From Buchnera aphidicola (Aphis glycines) (GTDB lineage: Bacteria; Pseudomonadota; Gammaproteobacteria; Enterobacterales; Enterobacteriaceae), in contig NZ_CP009253.1 in the NCBI RefSeq assembly GCF_001280225.1, positions 124,001-188,000 on the forward strand: a DNA stretch of 64,000 bases, given 5' to 3'. Below, one piece after another: positions 8,214 through 19,614 of this stretch. Below the pieces are notes generated by a model, which saw nothing but the letters and a program-made list of their open reading frames with translations, did not search any database and had not been told where the DNA came from. Both the position numbers and the translations under genes were made by a program. Position 1 is the first letter of the stretch. Each line of letters opens with the position of its first letter.

Positions 8214-10622
8214 ATGAAAATTAGTGAGAAATGGTTGCGTGAATGGGTGAATCCTAAAATAAATAGTCTTGTTTTAAGCGAGCAAATTGTTAATTCTGGT
8301 ATAGAAATTGAATCTGTTCAAAAAGTTTTTCCTTTATTTAAAGGTATATTAGTTGGGAAAATAGTTTCTTGTGTTACACATGCTAAATATAATTTGCTTA
8401 AAATAGTTAAAGTGGATATAGGAAAAAAAAATTTATTAAATATTTTATGTAAAGCTGTAAATTGCAGAAAAGAAATAAAAGTTGCAGTAGCTGTTGTTGG
8501 GAGCGTATTACCTAATAATATAAAAATAAATGTAAAAAAAATTCACGAGTATACGTCGGAAGGAATGTTATGTTCTTTTTCTGAATTAGGTTTATTTTGT
8601 TCTAATGATCATAAGATAATTGAATTCCCGAAGAATATTCCTATAGGTATTGATGTTAATGATTATTTTGTATTAGAAGACAATATTATAAAAGTTAATA
8701 CTACTGCTAATCGACCAGATGGATTAAGCATAATAGGTATCGCTCGTAATATAGCAGTGATAAATAATATGAACATCGCTTTATTAAAAGAAAAAAATAA
8801 TCCTGTTAGCAAAAATCAGTTTCCAATTTATTCTGATTCCAAAAAAAAGGATATTAATTTTTTTGGCAGAGTGATTGAAAAAATAAATATAAATGTTCAA
8901 ACTCCATTTTGGATGAAAAAAAAATTATTCATGTGTGAAATGTTGTCAGAAAATATCATAATGAATATTATTAACTATGTTTTAATTGAAATTGGACAGC
9001 CTTTAAATGTATTGAACTCAGATGCAATAGATTCTTTTATTCAAATTAAAACAAAAAATAAAAAAAAAGTGTTTAATTTAAAAAAAGATTTTAAAATAAC
9101 ATTAGATAACAGTATATTAGCATTTTTTGATAAATCAAAAATATTATTTATTCCTGGAAATATAAATTCTGATTTATTAGAAATTAATCGCAATACTAAA
9201 AATATATTTTTAGTTTCATATTCAGCGGATCAAGAATCTATTTTTAATATTATTAAGTTAGTTGGTTCTAATAAAATTCTTAACTACCATAATCATGGTA
9301 TTGATTATTCTCTTCAAAAATATGCTTTGGAATACGCAACGGAATTGATTGTAAAGATATGTGGTGGAAATGCGGGTATTATTAGCTGTTATACAAATAG
9401 ATCTAAATTAATTTGTTCAAATAAAATTAAATTATATTACAAAAATATTAATAAAGTAGCTGGTTTTTCTATTGATTCTAAAATTTTTTTAAATATTTTA
9501 TTACGTCTTGACTATACAATAGAAAACAAAAAAGATTATTGGAATGTTTCGCCTCCAACTTGGAGATTTGATATATTAATAGAAGAAGATGTGATAGGTG
9601 ATATACTTCGAATATATGGTTATAATAAAATTTCATTAGTTCCGTTGGAATCGAGTTTTAGTCAAGATTTTTATCAACAAACAAATGATTTTAAAAAAGA
9701 TTATATGTTAGATAAATTATCTAACTCACTTGTTCATCGAGGTTACCACGAAGTAATTACCTATCCATTTGTTGATCCAATTTTACAAAAAAACATTTTA
9801 TTAAATGATCAAAACGAATTGTTTATCTCAAATCCTATTTCTCAAGATTTTTCTTGTATGCGTAAATCATTATGGCCGGGCCTTATTAAGACATTATCTT
9901 ACAATAAAAATCGTAAACAAGATAGTTTGCGTTTTTTTGAAAAAGGATTATGTTTTTTAACAGACGATCAAAAAACTCTTGGAGTACATCAACAAATTTT
10001 TTTAGGAGGAGTAATTAGTGGTTTTAACGAAAAAGAGAATTGGTACTCTAAAAGAAGAAAAATAGATTTTTATGATTTAAAAGGTGATTTAGAATCTATA
10101 TTGGAATTAATATGTGGTTCGAATAATTATAAAATTAAACAATGTAAAGTGTTAGGATTACATTCAAATCAAAGTGCAAAAATTTTATTGAATAATAATG
10201 TAATTGGTAATTTTGGGAAAATAGACCCGATTTTAGAAGAAAAATTAGATGTAAATAGCGATACTTTTTTATTTGAGTTATTCATTGATAAAATTTTTAA
10301 TTTAAAAATTTCTGAAGATTTTATAGTTAAAGAGTATTCTAAATTTCCAACTAGTCGTCGTGATATTTCAATATTAATCTCAGATAATATTTTATATTCA
10401 GAGGTTATTAAAGTATGTAAAAATTGTTTTTTAGATAAAGAAGTAAAAATTAATTTATTTGATATCTATTCATGTAAAAATTCTCCTAATAAAAAAAGTT
10501 TAGGAATTAGTTTTGTTTTTCAGCATCAAAGAAAAACTTTAAAAGAAAATGAAATTAATTTAATGCTTGACTATTGTATAAAAACATTAATAAATAAATT
10601 TCAAATTATTTTAAGGAAATAA
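8214..10622 (+). CDS. pheT: Phenylalanyl-tRNA synthetase beta subunit with a degenerate editing site
   Basis: The beta subunit (802 residues, E. coli 795) completes PheRS. Domains: EMAP-like tRNA-binding fold (about 40-150, ending [12 protein letters not shown]), B3/B4 editing domain (about 200-400), B5 (about 400-475), the inactive synthetase core, and the C-terminal FDX-ACB anticodon-binding domain. In the editing domain the E. coli residues Arg244, His265, Gly318, Glu334, Thr354 and Ala356 align, without a gap, to Leu, Asn, Asn, Val, Lys and Leu. The hallmark HTDASHRYERG segment is unrecognisable. The flanking [10 protein letters not shown] and VKICGGNAG segments align well, so this is loss within the site and not misalignment. 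Charging should be intact; removal of Tyr from tRNA-Phe is predicted to be lost. Confidence 0.95.
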   Translation: MKISEKWLREWVNPKINSLVLSEQIVNSGIEIESVQKVFPLFKGILVGKIVSCVTHAKYNLLKIVKVDIGKKNLLNILCKAVNCRKEIKVAVAVVGSVLPNNIKINVKKIHEYTSEGMLCSFSELGLFCSNDHKIIEFPKNIPIGIDVNDYFVLEDNIIKVNTTANRPDGLSIIGIARNIAVINNMNIALLKEKNNPVSKNQFPIYSDSKKKDINFFGRVIEKININVQTPFWMKKKLFMCEMLSENIIMNIINYVLIEIGQPLNVLNSDAIDSFIQIKTKNKKKVFNLKKDFKITLDNSILAFFDKSKILFIPGNINSDLLEINRNTKNIFLVSYSADQESIFNIIKLVGSNKILNYHNHGIDYSLQKYALEYATELIVKICGGNAGIISCYTNRSKLICSNKIKLYYKNINKVAGFSIDSKIFLNILLRLDYTIENKKDYWNVSPPTWRFDILIEEDVIGDILRIYGYNKISLVPLESSFSQDFYQQTNDFKKDYMLDKLSNSLVHRGYHEVITYPFVDPILQKNILLNDQNELFISNPISQDFSCMRKSLWPGLIKTLSYNKNRKQDSLRFFEKGLCFLTDDQKTLGVHQQIFLGGVISGFNEKENWYSKRRKIDFYDLKGDLESILELICGSNNYKIKQCKVLGLHSNQSAKILLNNNVIGNFGKIDPILEEKLDVNSDTFLFELFIDKIFNLKISEDFIVKEYSKFPTSRRDISILISDNILYSEVIKVCKNCFLDKEVKINLFDIYSCKNSPNKKSLGISFVFQHQRKTLKENEINLMLDYCIKTLINKFQIILRK

Positions 10623-10626
10623 ATCT

Positions 10627-10929
10627 ATGGTATTAACAAAAGCTAAACTTTCAGAAAATTTGTTTGAAAAATTAAAATTAACTAAACGTGATGCAAAATT
10701 ATTTGTAGAGTTTTTTTTTGAAGAAATTAGAAAATCTTTAGAAAAAGGAGAGCACGTCAAATTATCTGGGTTTGGAAATTTTCAATTGAAAAATAAAAAA
10801 GAACGTCCAGGTCGAAATCCAAAAACAGGAGAAAAAGTCGTTATTTCAAAAAGACGAGTTGTGACTTTTAAAGCAGGTCAAAAATTAAAAAATCGTATTG
10901 AACATTGTTTTATGAAATCTAAATATTAA
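10627..10929 (+). CDS. ihfA: Integration host factor alpha subunit
   Basis: IHF alpha is a small DNA-bending protein of the HU/IHF family that acts as a heterodimer with IHF beta. The 100-residue product follows E. coli IhfA closely: [31 protein letters not shown], then the DNA-intercalating beta arm with PGRNPKTGE and [13 protein letters not shown]. It starts 4 bp after the pheT stop, as in the E. coli pheST-ihfA order. The beta partner is not in this window. Only 30 bp separate it from queA, which belongs elsewhere in E. coli, so a genome rearrangement junction lies immediately downstream. Confidence 0.95.
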   Translation: MVLTKAKLSENLFEKLKLTKRDAKLFVEFFFEEIRKSLEKGEHVKLSGFGNFQLKNKKERPGRNPKTGEKVVISKRRVVTFKAGQKLKNRIEHCFMKSKY

Positions 10930-10959
10930 TATTTAGTTCATTTTTAAAAGTAATAAAAT

Positions 10960-12027
10960 ATGAATATTAGTAATTTTTCTTTAGATATACCAAAGTCATT
11001 AATAGCTTTTTATCCTTCTTCGATACGAAGTCAATGTCGCTTAATGATCGTCAATGGTAATACAGGCGAAATAGCTCATACATTTTTTTTAAATGTTATT
11101 AATGAGATTAATTCTGGTGATTTAGTCATTTTTAACAATACAGAAGTGATTCCTGCGCGTTTATATGGCTTTAAGGAGACTGGAGGAAAAGTTGAGCTAT
11201 TACTTGAAACAATATTAAGTAATAACAATATACTTGCATATCTTAAGTCATCTAATGTAGTTAATATTAATTCAAAACTGTTTTTTGGAACATATAATGA
11301 TATTGAAGGATATGTAATTAGTTATAAAAAACCATTCTATGAAATTAAATTTAATAATAATCGTATTTCATCGCTTGATGTTTTTTATAAATATGGACAT
11401 ATACCCTTACCTCCTTATATTAAAAGAAAAAATTTAAAATTAGATGAAAATTTATATCAAACTATATATAAAAAAAATTTAGGTTCTGTTGCGGCACCGA
11501 CCGCAGGTCTGCATTTTGATGCAGTTTTATTAGAAGAGCTATTTAAAAAAGGAATAAATATAGGATTTATAACTTTACATATAGGAAGTGGGACATTCCA
11601 ACCAATTAAAACTGATCAAGTAGAAAAACATATTATGCATTCTGAAAAAGTTTACGTTTCTTCTGATGTAATTAATAAAATTAAAATATGCAAAAAAAAT
11701 GGAGGTCGTATAATAGCTGTTGGAACTACTACATTACGTGCCTTAGAAAGCGCATATAATTCTATTTCTTGGAATAGTTCAAAAAATTATTCAAAGAGTA
11801 CTAATATTTTTATATATCCCGGTTATAAACATCATGTTGTGGATGCGTTAATTACTAATTTTCATTTTCCTGAGTCAACATTAATTATGTTAGTATCATC
11901 TTTTTTAGGACATCAAAATACTCTCCACGCTTATCGTGAAGCAATTAAAGAAAAATATCGTTTTTTTAGTTATGGAGATGCTATGTATATTACACATAAT
12001 AAATTGGCTCCTTATGAAAAAATATAA
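10960..12027 (+). CDS. queA: S-adenosylmethionine:tRNA ribosyltransferase-isomerase
   Basis: QueA transfers the ribosyl part of S-adenosylmethionine to preQ1 in tRNA, forming epoxyqueuosine in the anticodon wobble position of Asn, Asp, His and Tyr tRNAs. The product has 355 residues (E. coli 356). The family signatures [54 protein letters not shown] and [15 protein letters not shown] are all present. It sits directly upstream of tgt, which performs the preceding step. No genes for making preQ1 appear in the window apart from folE, whose GTP cyclohydrolase product is the shared first intermediate. Confidence 0.96.
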   Translation: MNISNFSLDIPKSLIAFYPSSIRSQCRLMIVNGNTGEIAHTFFLNVINEINSGDLVIFNNTEVIPARLYGFKETGGKVELLLETILSNNNILAYLKSSNVVNINSKLFFGTYNDIEGYVISYKKPFYEIKFNNNRISSLDVFYKYGHIPLPPYIKRKNLKLDENLYQTIYKKNLGSVAAPTAGLHFDAVLLEELFKKGINIGFITLHIGSGTFQPIKTDQVEKHIMHSEKVYVSSDVINKIKICKKNGGRIIAVGTTTLRALESAYNSISWNSSKNYSKSTNIFIYPGYKHHVVDALITNFHFPESTLIMLVSSFLGHQNTLHAYREAIKEKYRFFSYGDAMYITHNKLAPYEKI

Positions 12028-12043
12028 AATTAAAAAATTTTAA

Positions 12044-13177
<1,134 letters not shown>

Positions 13178-13213
13178 ATTTATATTTATAAACGTACTAA
13201 GGAATTTGATAAA

Positions 13214-13561
13214 ATGAGTATTTTCATTGATAATGCTATCGCTGCAGCGAATTCACCAATAGAAGGAAGTTCTTATTCTTTAATTTTTATGTTATTAATT
13301 TTTTTATTAATTTTTTACTTTATGCTTTTTCGTCCTCAACAAAAAAAAGAAAAAGAACGAAAAAATCTTATGAAATTAATTGCTTTAGGTGATGAAGTCA
13401 TGACGACTAGTGGTTTCTTAGGTCGTGTAAAACATATCACAGAAGATGGGTATATTTTATTAGAACTAAGTGATACGAACGAAGTTTTTATTAAAAAAGA
13501 TTTTATAACTTCATTACTTCCTAAAAATACTTTAGAATCTTTAAAAAAGATAAAAAATTAA
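13214..13561 (+). CDS. yajC: Sec translocon accessory protein YajC
   Basis: YajC is a single-span inner-membrane protein associated with SecDF-YidC in E. coli. The product has 115 residues (E. coli 110): a short periplasmic N-terminus with AIAAANSPIEGS, one transmembrane helix (about 20-40) ending IFYFMLFRPQQKKEKE, and a cytoplasmic domain with GDEVMTTSGFLGRV. In E. coli secD and secF follow. Here the next gene is glyS on the opposite strand, 18 bp away, so secDF are missing from this locus. Its role without them is unknown. Confidence 0.93.
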   Translation: MSIFIDNAIAAANSPIEGSSYSLIFMLLIFLLIFYFMLFRPQQKKEKERKNLMKLIALGDEVMTTSGFLGRVKHITEDGYILLELSDTNEVFIKKDFITSLLPKNTLESLKKIKN

Positions 13562-13579
13562 AAATTTTTAAATTCACTT

Positions 13580-15646
13580 TTAATATAAATAGGAAAATTT
13601 TGCTATTTTAAAAAAAATGTTTTTTATTTTTTTTAATAAAATTAATCTATTATTTTTAATTTCAATATTGCAATGATTTATTTTTACTTGATCGAAAAAA
13701 TTATTTACAGGTTTTTCAAAATTTTTTAATTTTGATAAAATTATTTTATAATTTTTTTCCATAAATAATTTTTTTGTATCATTATTAAAACTATTTATTT
13801 CTTTGAATAAATTTTTTTCTTCTTCTATTTGTATTAAATTAGTATTAATTTTAATATTACTTATATCTTTTTTATAAACAGTTAATATATTAGATATTCT
13901 TTTTATTATTAACAAAATTGATTTTAATTTTTTTTCTTTTTTTAAATTTGATATTGCTTTGATTCTTTTATCAATGTCTACAATATCTGTTATTTGGAAA
14001 GATAAAACTGATTGAATTACCTTAATATTATATCCTTGTTTTTGATAAAAAGATAATAATCGTAATTTAAAAAAATTTATGATTTTTTTAGTTGTTAAGA
14101 TATAATCTAATTCTTTTTTATTGTAAATTTTAATACTGTTGTAAACTAAAGATTCCAAATCTAAAGACATATTTGTATCGATAATAATGCGTATTATTCC
14201 TACAGCTGCTCTTCTTAAGGCAAATGGATCTTTATTTGATAATGGTATTTGATTAATTAAAAACATACCACATAAAGTATCTATTTTATCAGAGATAGAT
14301 AATATTGATCCCATTAAGCTGGATGGAAGTATATCTTCAGAAAAAGCTGGTAAATATTGTTCTTTGATAGCAAGAGCAATTTCATATTTTTCTTGATCCT
14401 GAATAGCATAATGCATTCCGATAACTCCTTGTAATTCTGGAAATTCACACACCATTTCTGTAATAAGATCGCATTTAGATAAAACTGCTGATTTTATTAA
14501 ATCAATTTTGTTATTACTATTTGATATAAAATTTACTAGTGATTGTAATCGTATAGTTTTATCATATAACGTACCTAAATCTTTATAGAATAAAACTTTT
14601 TTTAACAATGGAAGATAATCTAATAATTTTATTTTTCTATCTTTTTTTAAAAAAAACATTACGTCAGATAACCTAGCTTCCATTACTGTTTCATTTCCAA
14701 ATATAATTTGGTTTTCTTTTTTTGAATGTATATTAGTAATCACAATAAAATATGGTAAAAGCTTTGTTTTATTATATATTGGAAAACATTTTTGTTGTTG
14801 TTCTATTATATAAACAAGAATTTCATTTGGTATACATGTAATATATTTTTTTTTGAAATTCGCTAACATACCTTTAGGCGATTCTACTATTGAATTTATT
14901 TCTTCTAAAAGGTTCAAGTTGATTTGTGTGTATCCATTGACTTGTTTTGCAATTTCTTTAATGTTTTTTTTAATTTGTTCTTTTCTAATATTATAATCAG
15001 CTATTATATTACTATGTTTTAATAAAACAGACGGATACTCCTGAGCATGGTTAAGATATATTTTTTTTTCTTTAAAAGAAATATGATGGTGAACTTTATT
15101 CTTAGAGTCAATATTAAAGATTTTTTTATTAATTATTTCATCATCTAACATCATTACAATATTTCGAATAGGACGGAAAAATTTTATATTGTTTTCTTCC
15201 CATCGCATTAAGTTTTTAATATTAATTGTTGTTAACGACATTTCTGTTATTTGAGGAAGTAATATTTCAATTTTTTCTTGTTTTTGTTCCACATGATATG
15301 CTAACCATGCACCTTTTTTGTTTGTGAACTGATGCGCTTCATGTATTTTAATTCCCATATGATTAGCCCAAGAACATGCGGATTTTGTTGGCATTCCATC
15401 TTTATCAAAAGAATTTTTTAAAGAAGGTCCTTTTTTTAAAATTTTTTTTATTTTTTGAGAACTATCAATATCTAAAATTTTTAATGCCAATCTTCTAGGG
15501 GTAGCAAAATAATAAATTTTTTTATATTCAATATTATTTAAATGTAATGCATGAATAAAATTTTCGTAAAATATAGTTATTACATTGTATAATATTCTAG
15601 CAGGAAGTTCTTCTGTTCCTATTTCAACTAAAAATGTTTTTTTCAT
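13580..15646 (-). CDS. glyS: Glycyl-tRNA synthetase beta subunit
   Basis: This is the beta subunit of the bacterial alpha2-beta2 glycyl-tRNA synthetase, which binds tRNA-Gly and is required for charging. It has 688 residues (E. coli 689). It starts MKKTFLVEIGTEELPAR and carries FATPRRLA, KGPS, the FFLKKDRK region and the HD-like segment SSLMGSILSISDKIDTLCGMF with PFALRRAA. The C-terminal third is rich in lysine and isoleucine and poorly conserved. It is cotranscribed after glyQ, 32 bp away, and its 3' end meets yajC head-on with no clear terminator between them. Confidence 0.95.
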   Translation of the reverse strand: MKKTFLVEIGTEELPARILYNVITIFYENFIHALHLNNIEYKKIYYFATPRRLALKILDIDSSQKIKKILKKGPSLKNSFDKDGMPTKSACSWANHMGIKIHEAHQFTNKKGAWLAYHVEQKQEKIEILLPQITEMSLTTINIKNLMRWEENNIKFFRPIRNIVMMLDDEIINKKIFNIDSKNKVHHHISFKEKKIYLNHAQEYPSVLLKHSNIIADYNIRKEQIKKNIKEIAKQVNGYTQINLNLLEEINSIVESPKGMLANFKKKYITCIPNEILVYIIEQQQKCFPIYNKTKLLPYFIVITNIHSKKENQIIFGNETVMEARLSDVMFFLKKDRKIKLLDYLPLLKKVLFYKDLGTLYDKTIRLQSLVNFISNSNNKIDLIKSAVLSKCDLITEMVCEFPELQGVIGMHYAIQDQEKYEIALAIKEQYLPAFSEDILPSSLMGSILSISDKIDTLCGMFLINQIPLSNKDPFALRRAAVGIIRIIIDTNMSLDLESLVYNSIKIYNKKELDYILTTKKIINFFKLRLLSFYQKQGYNIKVIQSVLSFQITDIVDIDKRIKAISNLKKEKKLKSILLIIKRISNILTVYKKDISNIKINTNLIQIEEEKNLFKEINSFNNDTKKLFMEKNYKIILSKLKNFEKPVNNFFDQVKINHCNIEIKNNRLILLKKIKNIFFKIAKFSYLY

Positions 15647-15678
15647 TTTTTTCTCTTTTTATTTTGATATTAAAAGTT

Positions 15679-16554
15679 TTATTTTTTTATTTTGAGGTGT
15701 TTTTTTGCAATTTGTTTAGTGATACTTCTGATTTTTAAAATATAATTTTGACGTTCGCTAGAAGATATTGCTTTTCTCGCATCTAATAAATTAAATATAT
15801 GATTTGCTTGCAATACTTTTTCATATGCTACTAAGATTAATGGTTTTTGTAAATTTATTAAATTATTTGATTCCAACATATATTGTTCAAAATATTTAAA
15901 TAATAAATCAATATTTGAATATTCAAAGTTATATTGTGATTGTTCTATTTCATTTTTTTTAAAAATATCACCATAGGTAATCGTTTGAAATTGATTCGAG
16001 TCCCAAATTAAATCATATACATTTGATTGACTTTGAATATGCATTGCTATTCTTTCTAAACCATATGTAATTTCTACAGTTACAGGATTACATTCTATTC
16101 CACCTACTTGTTGAAAATAGGTGAATTGAGTGATTTCCATTCCATTAAGCCATACTTCCCATCCAATGCCCCAAGCTCCTAAAGTAGGATTCTCCCAATT
16201 ATCTTCTATAAAACGTATATCATTATTTTTTTGATCTATTTTAAGTAAGTTTAATGATTCTAAATACATATTTTGAATATTTTTCACTGGAGGTTTAATG
16301 ATTACTTGAAATTGATAGTAGTTTTGTAATCGATTTGGGTTCTTTCCATATCTTCCGTCAGTTGGTCGTCTGCAACATTGTATATAAGCGGCTTTAATAG
16401 GTTTAGAACCGATAGCTCCTAGAAATGTTATATTATGAAACGTACCTGCACCCATTGGTAAATCTAATGGTTGAAAAATAGTGCATTCTTGTTTTATCCA
16501 GTATTGTTTTAAAATTTGAATTAATTCATAAAAAGTATTTTTACGATTTTTCAT
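15679..16554 (-). CDS. glyQ: Glycyl-tRNA synthetase alpha subunit
   Basis: This is the class II catalytic subunit that activates glycine. It has 291 residues (E. coli 303; the extra E. coli residues are at the C-terminus). The sequence is highly conserved: [50 protein letters not shown] with [44 protein letters not shown] and [15 protein letters not shown]. It is the promoter-proximal gene of glyQ-glyS and is divergent from folE across a 121-bp AT-rich spacer. Confidence 0.97.
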   Translation of the reverse strand: MKNRKNTFYELIQILKQYWIKQECTIFQPLDLPMGAGTFHNITFLGAIGSKPIKAAYIQCCRRPTDGRYGKNPNRLQNYYQFQVIIKPPVKNIQNMYLESLNLLKIDQKNNDIRFIEDNWENPTLGAWGIGWEVWLNGMEITQFTYFQQVGGIECNPVTVEITYGLERIAMHIQSQSNVYDLIWDSNQFQTITYGDIFKKNEIEQSQYNFEYSNIDLLFKYFEQYMLESNNLINLQKPLILVAYEKVLQANHIFNLLDARKAISSSERQNYILKIRSITKQIAKKHLKIKK

Positions 16555-16675
16555 TGTATACCTTAAAGAAGATCAGTATTTATTTTGTATATTATATATA
16601 ATGATGTTTATAATCTATATATTTTATGTAGAAAATTATATAAAAAATAGCTGAATAATTAGGAGAAATTTCAAT

Positions 16676-17338
16676 ATGATCACAATTAGTAAAGAAGCTC
16701 AATTAGCACATAATGCTTTATTATCAAAAGGTTTGGAAAATCCTATTTTAAAAGAATACAATGGTATAGAAGAAAAAGAAAGAGAATTATTAATCACTAA
16801 ATATATATATAAAATTATGCATATTTTAAATTTAGATATAAAAAATGATAGTTTAAAAAATACACCTAACCGTATATCAAAAATGTATAATAAAGAAATT
16901 TTTTTAGGTTTAGATTATAAAAATTTTCCTAAGATTACGTTTATAGAAAATCTAATCAAGTCAAATGATATGATTATTGTTCGTGATATTACATTAATGA
17001 GTACTTGTGAGCACCATTTTATCACTATTTATGGAAAAGCTAGCATTGCATATATTCCTAAAAAAAAAATTATTGGATTATCTAAAATAAATAGAATTGC
17101 GCAATTTTATTCAAAAAGACCTCAAATTCAAGAGCGTTTAACTAAACAGATACTAGTAGTATTACAAACTTTACTTGATACTAAAGATATTGCAATTATT
17201 CTCAATATGCATCATTTTTGTGTTAAAGCGCGCGGTGTTTGCGATATCAATAGCACTGCTATTACTTCTTCTTTACAAGGGTTATTTAAAACTAGAAAAA
17301 GCATTCGTGATCAATTTTTTTTAAAAAATAATATATAA
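16676..17338 (+). CDS. folE: GTP cyclohydrolase I
   Basis: FolE converts GTP to 7,8-dihydroneopterin triphosphate, the first step of tetrahydrofolate synthesis. The product has 220 residues (E. coli 222). The zinc ligands are present in TCEHHF (Cys, His) and HFCVKARGV (second Cys). Other conserved segments are FYGK-type IYGKASIAYIPKKKIIGLSK, RIAQFYSKRPQIQERLT and the C-terminal GLFKTRKSIRDQFF. An AGGAG site precedes the ATG by 8 to 12 bases. Two folate genes in this window, folA and folC, act later in the same pathway. Confidence 0.96.
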   Translation: MITISKEAQLAHNALLSKGLENPILKEYNGIEEKERELLITKYIYKIMHILNLDIKNDSLKNTPNRISKMYNKEIFLGLDYKNFPKITFIENLIKSNDMIIVRDITLMSTCEHHFITIYGKASIAYIPKKKIIGLSKINRIAQFYSKRPQIQERLTKQILVVLQTLLDTKDIAIILNMHHFCVKARGVCDINSTAITSSLQGLFKTRKSIRDQFFLKNNI

Positions 17339-17485
17339 AATAAATATATTTACTTTATTTAATTGATTAAAATATTGTTTCTCAGTATGATATTACTTTG
17401 AATTTATGAACATTTTTATATTTTAATTAATTTAAATATAATAAATTAATTTTATGAATATTTACCAAGTTCTTGGAAAGTTAAA

Positions 17486-18328
17486 ATGAAATATATTGGT
17501 GCGCATGTTAGTACTTCAGGTGGTTTAGAAAAAGCAGTATTTCGAGCATTTCAATTAAATGCTACAGCTTTTTCATTTTTTACTAAAAATCAATTACAAT
17601 GGTCTGCGTCACCTTTAAGTTTAATAAATATAAATATTTTTAAAAAATCCTGCGTTAAATATAATTTCTTTTTTAAAAAAATTTTACCACATAGTAGTTA
17701 CTTGATTAATTTAGGTCATCCTGATAATGATTTGTTACAAAAATCTCGTGTAGCATTTATTCAAGAAATGCAGCGTTGTAATGATTTAGGCCTGTATTAT
17801 TTGAATTTTCATCCTGGTAGCCATCTAAATAGAATTTCAGAAACAGATTGTTTATCAAGAGTTTCTGAATCAATTAATATAGCCTTAGAAAAAACTAATA
17901 ACATAACAGCTGTAATTGAAAATACTGCTGGGCAAGGAACTAATGTCGGATATTGCTTTGAACATTTATATGAAATTATAAAACAAGTAGATGATAAATC
18001 TCGCGTAGGTGTTTGTCTAGATACTTGTCATTTATTTGCTTCAGGATATGATTTGCGAACTAAAGAAAATTGTCAAAATACATTTAATAAATTTTTTAAT
18101 TTAATAGGATTAAAATATTTAAAAGGTTTACATTTAAATGATTCAAAAAAAGATTTTAATAGTCGTGTTGATCGACATGAAAATTTAGGATTAGGTTGTA
18201 TTGGAACGTTAGTTTTTGAGTGGATCATTAAAAACAAGTGTTTTTCTAATATACCAATGATACTAGAAACGAGCAATTCATCAATATGGTCAGAAGAAAT
18301 AGCTTGGTTAAAATCATTAAAAAAATAA
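17486..18328 (+). CDS. nfo: Endonuclease IV (AP endonuclease)
   Basis: Nfo cleaves DNA 5' to abasic sites during base excision repair. The product has 280 residues (E. coli 285) with the TIM-barrel zinc-enzyme pattern: [15 protein letters not shown] at the start, then zinc ligand segments [58 protein letters not shown] and ILETSN. All nine ligand positions that I can align appear conserved. It stands alone with about 147 bp upstream. Its retention is notable where many repair genes are usually lost. Confidence 0.95.
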   Translation: MKYIGAHVSTSGGLEKAVFRAFQLNATAFSFFTKNQLQWSASPLSLININIFKKSCVKYNFFFKKILPHSSYLINLGHPDNDLLQKSRVAFIQEMQRCNDLGLYYLNFHPGSHLNRISETDCLSRVSESINIALEKTNNITAVIENTAGQGTNVGYCFEHLYEIIKQVDDKSRVGVCLDTCHLFASGYDLRTKENCQNTFNKFFNLIGLKYLKGLHLNDSKKDFNSRVDRHENLGLGCIGTLVFEWIIKNKCFSNIPMILETSNSSIWSEEIAWLKSLKK

Positions 18329-18373
18329 TATTACATGTTAATATATATTTTTCATTATAAGAGAGAGTTTATT

Positions 18374-18658
18374 ATGCTGATTATCAATGCAAAGGTAAGA
18401 GAAAAAAAAGGAAAAAGTTTTAGTAGAAAATTACGTATGCAAAATAAATTTCCAGCCATTTTATATGGGTTAAATAAAATTCCTATACCTCTAATTTTAG
18501 ATCATAATTCTGTTTTTAATTTACAAAAAAAAATAGATTTTTATCAAAAAACGTTATCTTTATTAATTGCAGGAAAAGAGTATGCAGTAAAAGTTAAATC
18601 TATACAAAGACATCCATTTAAACTAAAATTATTACATATTGATTTTTTATATATTTGA
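18374..18658 (+). CDS. rplY: 50S ribosomal protein L25
   Basis: L25 binds 5S rRNA in the large subunit. I use ATG 18374, giving 94 residues as in E. coli, because the protein then begins [16 protein letters not shown] like E. coli MFTINAEVRKEQGKG, and GAGAGAG lies just upstream (18361-18367). An in-frame ATG at 18335 would add 13 unrelated residues. Conserved features are [14 protein letters not shown] (here [14 protein letters not shown]), [10 protein letters not shown] and [19 protein letters not shown]. It is the short L25 form without the CTC extension. Confidence 0.94.
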   Translation: MLIINAKVREKKGKSFSRKLRMQNKFPAILYGLNKIPIPLILDHNSVFNLQKKIDFYQKTLSLLIAGKEYAVKVKSIQRHPFKLKLLHIDFLYI

Positions 18659-18677
18659 TTATATTAGTTTGAAAAAA

Positions 18678-19436
18678 TTATAATATGCTTGATAATACTT
18701 GTCTAAAAATTATCATAGTGGGATGGAATTGTATCAATATCAATCCAAAAAATCCAAATAGTAAAAATATCAGTGCAATAAATCCAATATTTTTTTGTAT
18801 AATATTCATATTATCTTTGTTCTTTATTTTTTTTATTTTCCACCATTTTGATATCAACCATATGCCTATCCAAATGAAAATAGCAATAATTAATAAAAAC
18901 CATTTGAAATAATTATTACTGGAATCTGTGGGTATATTAATAGTTATACCTGCAATAATTCCTGGAAAAAAATAAACTGGAGGCCATAATATGCACCCTA
19001 TAAAACTAGGAAAAATAAATTTTTTTAATGGTAATTTTAACATACCTGAAACCATAGGTATTAATGGTCTAGTTGGACCTATAAAACGACCTATTAATAT
19101 TGTTAACATACTGTGTTTATGCAATAATGTTTCAGTTTTTTTTAATATTTTTTGATGTTTTTTTAAAAAAGATAAATTGTGTAACCACTTTTTAAAGTAT
19201 AGTCCAATATAATATGACAACCAATCTCCTAATAAACATCCGATAATTCCTGCAATCCAAGCAGGATAAAAAAACAATTTTTTATTACCTATAAATGTAC
19301 CTAATGTTGCCATTAATACTATTCCTGGTAGTAATAAACCAATCAATGCAAGAGATTCTAAAAAAGAAATAATGCCTACTATGCACAGTGAATATATTAA
19401 AGAATGTGTTATTAAAGATGTTAACCAATATTCCAT
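18678..19436 (-). CDS. yabI: DedA-family inner-membrane protein YabI
   Basis: This is a 252-residue membrane protein (E. coli YabI 254) of the DedA/SNARE-associated family, members of which act in membrane homeostasis and probably in undecaprenyl phosphate or lipid flipping. DedA hallmarks are present: FLESLALIGLLLPG near residue 25, the acidic GCLLGDWLSYYIG segment, and the re-entrant motif VGRF(I/V)GPTRPL as IGRFIGPTRPLIPMVSGM. Five or six hydrophobic segments are visible. Its 3' end faces rplY across 19 bp and its start is divergent from surA. Confidence 0.9.
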   Translation of the reverse strand: MEYWLTSLITHSLIYSLCIVGIISFLESLALIGLLLPGIVLMATLGTFIGNKKLFFYPAWIAGIIGCLLGDWLSYYIGLYFKKWLHNLSFLKKHQKILKKTETLLHKHSMLTILIGRFIGPTRPLIPMVSGMLKLPLKKFIFPSFIGCILWPPVYFFPGIIAGITINIPTDSSNNYFKWFLLIIAIFIWIGIWLISKWWKIKKIKNKDNMNIIQKNIGFIALIFLLFGFFGLILIQFHPTMIIFRQVLSSIL

Positions 19437-19614
19437 AGATATCCATTATATAATTGTATTAATTTTAATATATTATGTGAAATTAAATATATTTTATACT
19501 TTATATTTTTTTTGAAAAAATCTCAAGTAAATATTTGATATTAGAATATCATTATAATATAAAAATCGTTATAATAAAAAATTTAAAATAAAGAGAATGT
19601 AAAGAAGAATAAAA

